Shown: in pieces, positions 25,401-37,300 of the stretch
How the letters are laid out: each line of letters opens with the position of its first letter
Numbering within the stretch: the stretch's first letter is position 1
Source: Talpa occidentalis
Lineage: Eukaryota; Chordata; Mammalia; Eulipotyphla; Talpidae
Reading direction: 5' to 3'
DNA length: 64,000 bases
Assembly (NCBI RefSeq): GCF_014898055.3
Contig: NW_023601433.1
Span: forward strand, 71,593,683-71,657,682
The notes under the pieces: model-generated
Databases searched by the model: none
Told to the model about the DNA's origin: nothing
What the model saw: the letters and a program-made list of their open reading frames with translations, nothing else
Translations under genes and position numbers: made by a program

Positions 25401-28400
25401 CTCTCCAACTTACTGGCTCTGCCCATTCCTGGGAATCCCAGATCTTAGTGGTGGCTTTCATTGGATCAGATGGGCTCAAAGACCTGGGTCAGACTATGAT
25501 TGACATCACTGTTTCCTGCTGTCACCTTCAGGGTCTTTTCCTATCCCTGTGCTGGCCGGGGGTGAGCTGCTTGCTGTGGGGTGAGGTTGCTCTGCCCCAT
25601 GTAGATTAACCAAGGCTCTTCTTCTGCCCTTATACCCACCACAGTCCCCCAGGACATGATGGATGTCTCCGTGAGCAACCTGCCATCCCTGTGGCAGCCC
25701 AGCCCCCGGAAATCTTCCTGCTCATCCTGTTCACAGAGTGGCTCGGCTGATGGTGGCTCAACCAATGGCTGCAACCACGAGCGGTATGGGGCTTGAGCTG
25801 CAGATGGAGGGAACTGAAGGATTTGCCAAAGATATGTAGATAACCTTTTCTTCTCCTGCACTGAATTCAGAGGAGGGATCATAGGCACTGAAACCAACCA
25901 GGTCTTAAACTCTGACCTTGTGAAGTCTTAGCTATTGGAGTGTCCTTACATACATCAGTCATAAACAAGGTTATGTCATAGTAACAAGTAGTCCTGACAT
26001 CTCAGAGGCTTATTGAAACAAAGGATTATTGATCACACATGTTGTGTCTGTCTCCTGGGTCATCTGGCGACTCTGCTTTTGCCACATGGAAGACACAGTT
26101 GATGGAGCAACCACCGTCTTGACTATTACCAGTAACTCAAAGGGAAAGTTTGCTCTGGAGGGACCTAAAGCAGGATTTCCACCATCTCCTTGACTGGCTG
26201 GGTTTAATCTGCTTTCTAGAGATAATGAGTTGTGCTCTCCAAAAAAACCTGGGTTATGTGTGTGTCTATCCTAAATGTCTCCCTCTTTACCACCCGCAGG
26301 GCTCCCCTGAAGCTTCTCTGTGACAATATGAAGTACCAGATCCTTTCCAGAGCCTTCTATGGATGTGCGTATTGTCCTTATTTGCCACTGTGTTCTCCAG
26401 GGAGCATTTACTGAGTGCTTACTATAAGCCAACAGTGTCGGAAAAATAAGCCTGACTCTGGAGTTCAAACTTCCACTTCTCTATTTCCTATGTTTAATTT
26501 GGGGGCACCTCAGTTTCCTTACATACAGATGGGAGATAAAATTTATCCCTCGGTCCTCAGATTGGGCAGTAAACAATGGGGCTCCTTGGTGGCCAGGATT
26601 GGGATTTATCACTATTGTATCCCCAGTGCCCACCTAAAGGGAGTTTGTTTTGGGGACTGAATGAAAAGTATGCCTAAAGTCCCTAGCAGCTAGCATTTCA
26701 TATCACAGATACTCAATAAATGTCACCTCCTTCTCTGGGCTGAAGCAGAAGAGTAAATTGTCCTAATCTCTTCCCAAGAATTTAAAAAATTAAATTGCCA
26801 AATCTGATAATTGCCATTGAACAAATGAGACTAAGGCAAAGAGAGGCAAAGTGACTCATCCAGGGTCACACAGCCAATAAGCAACAAAGGTAGGACTTAA
26901 ACCCAGGCCTGCTTGACTACAAAGACTCTGTTTTTTCCCCTTTCTTCAATATCAATTCTTAACAGGTCTTCTTTTCTCAGACTCTCAGCCTAGATGGGAG
27001 AGAAAAAAATGTGTGCTTACCTTCAGGGATTTTAATTTTAAGTTGTGTTAATGCATCCTGCATGGGCTTGCAAAATAGTGGTGCAGGCCATATCCCTGGT
27101 GCCTGGAGAGTCAGGGAGAACACGACTTGCCCAAGATCAAAGTGTTTGCCCATTCTGTTACCATCCATCCCTAGTATCTAATGCAGAACTTGGCATGGGG
27201 CAGGCAGTGGGCAAGTGTTTATGGAACCAAAATAGAAGAGCTTCCTGGTGGAAGGGGTGGGGTTGAGATGGGTCTTGAATATTGTGATTATACAACATGG
27301 CTTCTGATGGTGGTTGGGAACCCAGGTTCTGTATCAGGCAATGTAGGTTCCAATTCTAACTCCATACTTCTAGCAGTATGATCTGGGCAAGTAAGGACAT
27401 CAGTCTATGACTCAGTTTCCCTACCTATAGTGGTACCTGCTTCACACAGCTGTATTGAGAATTAAATGAGTTACATAAGCTCTGGGAACAAGTCCCTAGA
27501 ACATAATATAGGCTGTGCAAGTCTTCTACATTATATCATCATCATCCCCATTATGAGGAGGGCTGATCCTCAGATCCCTGGAGGTGCAGGGTCCTCTCTG
27601 GGAGTGGAGAATGAGATGGTGGGGGAGAGCCAGAGGAGGGGACACAGAGTGAACACAGGTCAGCAATTTGCCAAGCGCTTGCCATGTGCCAGGCAAGTAC
27701 CCAGGTGTCCAGGGTGGAGCAGGTAAAGGGTGGCAGACTGGCAGACATCTCTAAAAGGTGCAGAGCCATCTTTGAAAGCAAAGCAGGTGCCCTCAGCATC
27801 TCCGCAGTTGCTGACACTGACTTGTTGGGTCGCTTTCATTCAGCTGCAATTTGGTGAGGAGTCATCCACCTCTCCCACCTTCTTTCCTCTTGGAATGAAT
27901 TGGAGGTGCCGAGGCACAGTTAGCCGGAGGAGACTGGCCCTCTCCCTGCCTGTTCCTTTCTGCCTTCAGCCCACAGAGTCAATGCCTTGGCTTCCAGCAG
28001 AGGAGGCATCAAGCCGACCGAGGCTGAGAAAGGCGATCGGACTTCCCCAGGGTCACAGAGCTATTAAATCTAGCCAGCAAGTGACTTCACCCTCTGATCC
28101 TACCTGTCCTTAACTGGAAAAGGAGCATGATGGGAATAGGCTCAGTCATGGGGGTTCACTAAGAGCCAGTGGGGCAGCACTTTGGGGACTTAGTGAGATA
28201 AAGATTATCAGACATTGAATGATGGCACTTTCCTCCCTCCCTGACAGGGCTTGCCTACTGCAGACACCTGTCCACCGTGAGGACCCACCTGTCAGCCCTG
28301 GTCAATCACATGATTGTCTCTCCGGACTTGCCCTGCGATGCTGGACACGGGCTGACGGCTGGGATCTGGGAGCAGTACCTCCAGGACAGCACGGTAAGGC

Positions 28401-31274
28401 CTAGCTGACCTGACCTGCAGTGGGGCAGAGACTGCAGGCATCTGAGAAGTGGAGCCACTGCTTGTTGCGACTTAAGGATGTAGTTACTTCCTTGGGTTCT
28501 ATGTATGCAAATTGAAATTCCTTGCTTTGGCTCTTGAGATTTCCAGACCCATAGCTCTGCCCATTGGAGTGAGGATCAAGGAAGATGGAGAATACATATA
28601 AGTAAAAAATGACTCAGTCACAGGGCACTTAACTGTCAGCTACTTGCCTAGTCCTGCACAAGGTGTTCGGAGTCCTCAGGCAAAAGGAACTGAATCTACA
28701 GCTAGTCTTCCAATAGCTTTGATTCATTTAAAGTCATTTCATGAGAGCATTGATGAGAAAAAACAATACCTGCCAGCACTGAATGAAACATTCAAGGACC
28801 TGCTTGCAATATATATCATTGCACATAAAGTCACAGTTCCCAAGAGCTTATCCATGAGGTGCAGTGAGGCCCTACTCTACCTGGATTGATGAGCACTCTA
28901 AGTTAGAGAGAGGCAGCGGGGCCGAAAAAACCCCACCACTGTTTGAAACTCTTGTCTCAGGGCCAACAAACTCACTCTTTAGATATTTTCCCTGGAAATA
29001 GCTACCTGCCTTTGCTTAGGAGAATACAAATGTCCCTGGAAGGAAAGTGTTTATGTTTGTAAAAAGCGTCATAGTCAGAGAGTGTGGAAACAAGGTTGAA
29101 CAGTTTTCTGTATTCTGTTGTACCTTTCAAAACCTTGCTGTCTGTCTGTCACACTCCAGGGAGCATGTGGGTCACTCCTGCTGGTGTGTTTGACCACAGG
29201 GACCTTTGTTGAAAAGATGCCCTCCTGGCTGTTGGAAGGCAGAATTGCCTTTGAGAAACACTAACTTCTGCCAAGAGCAGGGTCTGGAGGCGTTGCCTCT
29301 TTCCTGCAAGCTGGATAAATTTCATGATTCAGTCAGGGGGTGCCTCTCCACCCAGACTCTGGGGAACACCAAGCTGGAGAGCAGCTGGTGGGACTGGCCT
29401 CCCCACATTGGAGGAGGGTGCTATTTTCTGCATCAGTCTGGGAACTCCAGGGGATGGGGTGGGAAGGACAAATTGGAACCTGGACAAACAGAAGGGTCAT
29501 TTTACTTCTTGCCAAAAATTGTCATTTTTTCTTTAAATTATAGGAGGAATTCCTGCAATTCAAAAAAAAATGAAGAATGCAAGTGTATAGAATATAATTA
29601 AAAATATTTATCTTTCTATTTCACTCTTCTATTTCTGATCCCCTGAGCTAATGAGTCAGATCCATTTTCTGTGGACCCTGCTACTGTTCTGTGCTTATAC
29701 ATGCACAGAAAGTGATATGTGTGTTTTAATATATCTCTTACTGTTACAAAATGAGCTGTTGTATTTGTATATTAAGTGACCGACTTACTTTTATATCTAC
29801 GGTGTCTCTTAACTCTCTAGGAGAAATCTTAAATGTTAGAACCTTAGCACCTCATACATAATTTATTCAAATATTCTCCTTACTGATAGACATCTGATTG
29901 CTTCCCTTTTTTCGTTATTATTTCAAATAGTGTTGTAGTTGACCTGACTTCAAGCACATGTCTTTCTGTACTAGAGCTTTTATTTTGACAGTAGATTCCT
30001 AGAAATAAAGTTAACTGATATGCATTTAAAATTTAAATACATATACCAGCCTACTCTCCTAATTCCCAGAAATCTGCAGGAATGCACATTTCCTGAGAAA
30101 TTTAAAGATTCATAGACTTCTGGGCTCTGTTCCAACCTGACTGATTAGCATTTCTGAGAGTAGAACCCAGGAATTTATGTTTCTTGAAAGTTCCCCAAAT
30201 GCTTCCAGTGATCTCCCTGATTTAGGAGTTACTAGTCTAAATGCAAATTGGTTGAAACAGTAAATCATTAAAAAATAAATAGTTTTTATGAAATGCTTTT
30301 GTAATCCCTTTACGACCTATTTGACCTTGTTTTCACCCTTAATGGCATTGTTGAAGGCAGAATGAGGGTAAACTGAGCTGCAAAAACAAGTAGTCCCTGC
30401 CGTTTCAATTGCTTGACACCCTGGAAATATATTCCTTACTCATTCAACCATCCTGGGTGTGCCTGCCTGGTGAGTGGCCATCTCTCTCCTTCCACTCTTA
30501 TGGGCTCACCATCCTCCAGGAATGCCTCACCATCCTCCCTCTCTGGCCAGCAGAGGGAAAATGGAGAGTGTAAAGGGGGCACACCTCTTCTTAAAACCCT
30601 GGCCTGGGAATGGCTTACATCCCTTTTTCTCACCTCCCATTGGCCAGAACCCAACAACACGACCCCACCTAAAAGCAAGGGAGTCTGGGAAATGGAGTCC
30701 AGCTGTGACTCTGTTCTCTGGGAAATGGGGGGCGTAGATTTTTGGTGGAGAGTTTATAGCCCTGGCCACAAATAGTTTTCTGAATTCTAAACAGCTTTCA
30801 CAAGGCTGTCTACATAATAAGGGACAGAATTCTGAGCAGGGACAAAAGAATGGCTGGTTTTGCCATTGTGTGGTGAAGATGTGAAGTATGCTTTTAATTC
30901 CAAGATATGAAGTAAAGAGATGAGAGAAAAGCCATCTAGTAGTTATTGGTACTACTCGTGTGCATGTGCACATGCACACACATACACAGCCTCATTGCCA
31001 CTGCAAAACTTTTGCCTAAAGATTAATTTTTAAAAGAAAGCAGACAAACTCCAATGCATAATATAGCCAATAGTTCTTAAAAACATCCTGGTATACACAA
31101 AAGTTATTAGCATGTGAAGAACCAGTAGGAAATGCTCATTTTGGGTTAATTCACTTTAGAGCACGGTACGCAAAATTTACTAAAAATTAAGTAGAAATGT
31201 TCATGCATTGTCTACCTGCCCTTTTCTTTTTCATGAAAATGGGTTCATACTATCTCACAAGATGCTCTATGTGT

Positions 31275-31310
<36 letters not shown>

Positions 31311-34300
31311 CTTACCAGCACCCATTGAACATCTTTTTTGTAAGGTCTCGTAGACACAACTACTGTTCTACTTGCTCTGTGTGGCATTTCCAGGCAGGGA
31401 TGCCCTGTTCTCCACCTGGTGGACAATGGGCCCCTCTGGGGGTTCTGCTTGCATGAGATGCTGAGATGGACATCTGGGCTCCTCTTATTCACACCACGAT
31501 CTCTGCGGGTTAGGTCTGAGAAGCAGGACTGCTGGGTCAGAGCTCATCCCTTGGTTTTCTGTTAATCAAATTCATTGCTCCCACCCACAGAGTTATGAGG
31601 AGCAGGAACTGCTTCGCCTCATCTACTACGGGGGCATCCAGCCAGAGATCCGCAAGGCCGTGTGGCCCTTCCTTCTGGGCCACTACCAGTTTGGAATGAC
31701 AGAAACAGAAAGGAAGGAGGTTGGTTACCCTCTATGCCCCTAGGGCCTTTGGCAGCAAAAGGAGCCAGGTATTGTGCAGTTGTGGGGGAACTCTGGTCCC
31801 GTATTGGACCACGGTGGGGTGAGAGGTGTGGTGGAACCAGGAAGCATGGAGCTTGTCTTGTCCAGTAGAAGCACTATGCAAGCAAGCATATGTTATTTTT
31901 TAAAATGGCATTGAAAACATTTTAGAAATTTTTGAACTTTGTATTTTGACACAGTTATAGATTCACATGTTGTTAGAAATAATGCTGTGAGAGCTCATGT
32001 AGGCTTTATCCAATTTCCTCTTACAATAACATCTTGCAAAACTATAACACGGTATCACAACCAGGGTACTGACTTTGGTGCAGTACACCAATCTTAGGTG
32101 AATGTGTGGAGGGAGGGGAAAGGAAAAACCAAAAGAAAGAAATAGCCTCGCCATGTTCAGGTATCCCCAGGGCCTAGCGAGGGCCAGGCACACAGCAGCT
32201 GCTCAGTACTGTCTGTTGGGTGCAAACTCTACAAATGTTAGATGTGTGTTGCCAGGGCCAGGGCCCCGGGAGGAGCCACCTGCTTCCAGTTGGGCTGACA
32301 CCCACACCTGTCAGGTGACCTTGCTTCTGCCCTGACAGGTGGATGAACAGATGCATGCTTGCTACGCACAGACCATGTCTGAGTGGCTGGGCTGCGAGGC
32401 CATCGTGCGGCAGAGGGAGCGGGAGTCCCACGCTGCTGCCCTGGCCAAGTGTTCATCGGGGGCCAGCCTGGACAGCCACCTGCACCGGATGATGCACCGG
32501 GACTCCACCATCAGCAACGAGGTGATGGGCAGCTCACTCAGGGTGCCTGGCAGCGGTGAAGGTCAGGGTCAGCTCTGTCAGATATGTAGGAATGCTGAGC
32601 GTGAGGCAGGGTGTCTGGGGTCTTGGGACAGAGTCTCACCCCAAGCTTTTGGCTCGAAGGTAACAATGGAGTTATATAAATCTGAGTTTGAACCCCAACC
32701 CCTTCATTTCCTAGTGCTGGGGCCTTAAGCAAGCACCTTTACTTCCAACCCTCAGTTTCCTCGTCTGTAAAATGGGAATAATCATTCAATAGGGAGGATT
32801 GTGGACAGCTCAAATGAGACTATCTGTATAAAGTGCTTAACACAGTGCTAGCATTCAGTTTATTGAATAGAGCTTACTGAATACCTCCTGTGTGCCAGGT
32901 ACTGTCAGGAATGTCCTGGAACATCAGGATACTGCCATCACCACCCCAGACGTGTCTGTCCTCACAGAGCCTCTGGTTAGCATCCCAAAGCAGGAGTTCA
33001 AAAGAAAGTCAGTTCTCTTGACCAATGCTGTACCAGTCATCAGTGGCCATAATAACTCTGTATAACAAACAACCCTCTCAAAGTCAGTGACTTCCAGCTG
33101 TGCTTGTGTCATTTTATTCCTGAGTCTATGGGTCTGCTGGGTGGGCACTGATGTGCTATCAGTGTCGGTCAGCTGAAAGGTGTGTTGATCTTTGCTGGGT
33201 TTTCCAATGTCTGGGGTGACTCTGCTCTTCTCCTCCTGGCTCATCCTCCAGGAGGCTAGTCCGGTCTTAGCCCAGTCGTATTCTTACAGTGAAAGCAGAT
33301 TCTAAAGAGACAAAGCAGAAATACAAAAGCACTTGCTAAAGCTCTGCCCTCTGGCTGAAACTGGTCACATGGCCAAACCCAGCATCAGGGTAGACAGGAA
33401 CTACAAGTTATAGGGTGAAAGGCACATACAGAGGGCGTAAAAACTGCCGTGAGTGCAGTTACTCTGAGTTGAACTAAATATTAGAAGTCTCCAGTAGAGA
33501 AGTATAGAGCAATTAAAGATGGGGTTCTGTGTTTGTAGGGGTGAGGAGGTGGGGGCCCAGTGGCTGGTGTGGCCTCTGAGGAAGCTCCAAAGAGCAGGAC
33601 GGGAGTCTCCCCTATGACTCCATTTCATTTTGCAGATAAGAAGCTGAGGCCCTCAGAGGGGTCTTGCCCAAGACAGGAACCAAGAAAAAAACACACTAAC
33701 GATCCCCCAGCCCTGCCGCCCCTCTTGAGCTAAGTGCAGGGACCCTGAGCCAGGATGCAGCCTCACGCAGGCTCCCTTCTGCTCCTTTTCCTCTCAGTCC
33801 TCCCAGAGCTGCAGTTCTGGCCGCCAGAACCTCCGCCTGCAGAGCGACTCCAGCAGCAGCACACAGGTGACTGCCCCGCTCTCCCCACCCCCCCCTCCCA
33901 CCCGGAGCAATGGGAGTGGATGCCCATCATCTACAGGTCATTTCTGGCTTATTTGTTTTAGCATTAGAAATTGGGTTTTAAGTTATAAAAAGAATATGTG
34001 ACTCTTTTCCCCCTTAAAAAATTAAAATATTGCCAAGAAAGCCAAATTTGGCTTTGACTATCTCTAAACCCCACTGGCCCTCCTTAGAAACAACACTACT
34101 GTCATCAGTTTGCTGTGTATCCTTCCAGAGCATTCTGTGTGGCTTTACATGCACAAATGTAGCAGATACAGTGCAGTGCTGACAGACTTTTAAAATCCCT
34201 GTATAAATGTCCGTGTATTGTTCAATGGTTTTCCATTTCATTCAATGAAAAATGTTAATTCTGTTTCAATCAGTATTTAAAAAGCGAAGTGAGGGCCTCC

Positions 34301-37300
34301 CTGGTGGTGCAAGGGTTAAATCTCAGCACTATGAAGTTATCTACAGCCACTGCAGCATGAGTTCGATCCCCAGCCAGGGAGCTTGTCCATATATGGCACC
34401 GCAGACCTCTCCTGTCTCGCCCGTTGCTCCCCTCAGCAGTGTATTTCAGTAGATCTGCCTGTTCTGCTCCCCACTCTGTCTCTAGTAAACCCTCTCACCA
34501 CCCCCCAAACTTCTGGCCTACCCCCGCAGCTCCTGTATGTATAAAATAAATAAACCCTAAAATGGGGAAGGCAGAGAAGCTGCATTTCCCTGAATATGCC
34601 TTGTTTTGTAGTTTGGAGATAGGGCATTTTTTAAATGTAACTTAAAGCAAGTTTAATCAATTAGTCTTAATTAAAATTAAAGAACTTTTTATTAAAAAGC
34701 AGAAACACAGGAAACTAAATCAAGTTGATGACATAACGACACAGAGAAGAAATATTTTAAGCCACCTTGCAACATGCTATTTGTCCTTGATGGAATATAA
34801 CCTAAGGGCCCAAAGAATCACAAACAAATCTTTGAGAAATAATCTGGAAATCTTTCCGTATTTCTATATTTAGCACTTTTTAAAGTTGATCCATAATAGT
34901 TAACCACATGAATATATTAATAATTTTAGCCTGTTCCTTATATTTTTAACTAATGTTTTACTTTAAAAATTACATGTACATAATTTTATATGATAAAAGT
35001 TACCTTCTTCCCCCTTCAACTCCCTAGTACGCCTTCCTCAGAGTCGACTGCAGTGCTTCCTTGTTTCTTTCTGGATTATTCTGTATATTTCCATGCTTAT
35101 GGGTCACTTTTTTTTTCACAAAGGGAGCAAGTATGTATTACACCTGTGCTGACTCATTCCTTTACTGTATGTAGTATTCCCCTGCATGCATGTAGATGAA
35201 TGACAGGCATAGGTTCTGAGATATGCACCATTAAGCAGGTATAGCATTATGCCAGCAGCATAAGGCTAACCACACAAACCCTGATGGTATAAGCTGCTGC
35301 TATCCTGCTACAAACCGAGGCCTGTTGGGACTCCTGTCATGTATGTAATCCATCAGCCACTGAAATGTCATTAAGTGATGCATGACTATTTGAACGAGTC
35401 ACCTATTGTTGGGCATTAAGGTTGCTGGTGAAAGCAGTGCCACAGTGGACATCCCAGCCCATCTGTTTTTGTGCACCTTGTCTTTAGGTATTTGAGTCGG
35501 TGGATGAGGTAGAGCAAGTGGAGGCAGAAGGCAGGTTGGAGGAGAAACAGCCCAAGATCCCTAATGGAAACCTGGTGAATGGCACCTGTTCCCCAGACTC
35601 CGGCCATCCTTCCTCCCACAACTTCTCCTCGGGGCTCTCGGAGCACTCGGAGCCAAGCTTGAGTACGGAAGACAGTGTCATGGACGCCCACCGAAATGCT
35701 GCCCTGGTTCTTCGACCTGGTGACAGCAGCGTGGAGGACGGGCAGAGCAGCGAAGCCACCACTTCCCGGGACGAGGCCCCCTGTGAGGAGCTGGCCGTGC
35801 AGGACAGCCTGGAGAGCGACCTGCTTGCCAACGAGAGCATGGACGAGTTCATGTCTGTCACTGGCAGCATGGACGTGACTCTGCCTGAAAAGGAGGGCCC
35901 CTCCCTGGAGAGCTGGGGGAGCAGCAAGGTCGAGAAGCACAGCCAAGCAGACAGTGAAGACAACCTCTCAGAGGAACCCGAGATGGAAAGTCTTTTCCCC
36001 GCCCTGGCCTCCCTGGCCGTGACCACTTCTGCCAACAACGAGGCATCCCCCGTGTCTTCCAGTGGCGTCACCTATTCTGTAAGCCACTAGCACGCTCCTC
36101 CTTGACTCTCCTCTCGGTTTTCTTATGCAACATCTCAGGAGGGTGACAGTGTCCCACAGATCTCAGTTACCCAGATCAGAACATGCTGGTTCATTGCATT
36201 TTCTCCACTACAGAGGATTTGCTGTTGGAGCCATTGGTAGAGAAGATAGTAGATAGTAGAGCACTTAAAGGATGTAGACTTTGCAGCCAACTTTCTGGGT
36301 TCAAATCCCAGCTTAGGCACATACTTTATCTTTTTGAGCCTCAGTTTCCCTGTTTGTCTGGTATCTCCCTTTCCAAGTTGTTTTTATCAGAGTCAGGGTT
36401 TGCTTTTTTGCTTTTTCCTAGTACCCAGAAATATCACCAACTCAAGATAACTTTAAATTAAGTTCTCTGCTCTTTCAGATTTTATGGGTTGTGGGAATTT
36501 GAACCATCAATATGTATAAGTTATTAACCAGATTTCAGGCTCTTACTTATTCAGTGAGATAGATTTTAGATTTTATTTGGAACCTATGTTTGAGATAAGC
36601 CATTGTTTTTGAGCCCCAGATGTTAGTGTTTTCTAGCTTTCCCTCTATGCTGCATTAGGACAGGACCCCCAAAACCCACATCCTTGTTGGGCTCCTGTCC
36701 TAATGCAGGAAAGTCTCTTATTCAATTCCTTAACTTGGAGGTTGGTGGGGTCACAGAACCATGAAATCCAAGTTATATTTTCCCTGTTAGGCAGCTTTCC
36801 TCAAGGCAAAAGCTAGCTTTGGTATTTTCTTACCTCTCTGGGTTTATTTTTTGCCTTTAAATGTTCCTTATTTCCTTACCATTATCACTGAACCATTTCA
36901 TCAGGATTATTGGGTCCTGCATATCTAAGAATTGAACTTCTACTGAAGTTTTCCATTGTTCTTGTTCAATTTTTAGCAAAAAATGAATGCATTCCCAATT
37001 AAAGTTATAATTCTTAGTTTCTTTATCCATGAAATGGGGTAATAGTTTTGTACCCCTCAGAGAGCACAGATTTTTTTTTAAGAATCAGAAAACAATAATG
37101 CAAATGAAATCAAATACCCACCTGGTCCTGGTAGAGGGCATGCTTTTCAGTGATGACAAGAGAGGGCTAAGGGGAAGAGAAAGAAGCTCTGGAAGATGAT
37201 CACTGTAAGGGGTTGGATGTAACTGTTCTTTTCTCACCTCCTGGGGCCCATAGCCAGAACTGCTGGACCTGTACACGGTGAACCTGCACCGTATTGAGAA

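Larger units (their letters stand above)
23797..25644 (+). other. SGSM1: SGSM1 intron 12
   Basis: About 1.8 kb. A hAT fossil occupies about 24420-24690, and an RE1-like element lies at 25095-25115. The remainder is unique sequence. Confidence 0.55.

Noticed and set aside
35484..36071. Long open frame (195 codons) antisense to SGSM1 exon 19
   Set aside because: It mirrors a real, highly conserved coding exon whose serine/glutamate-rich codons leave few stops on the other strand. It is serine/leucine-rich with no domain.
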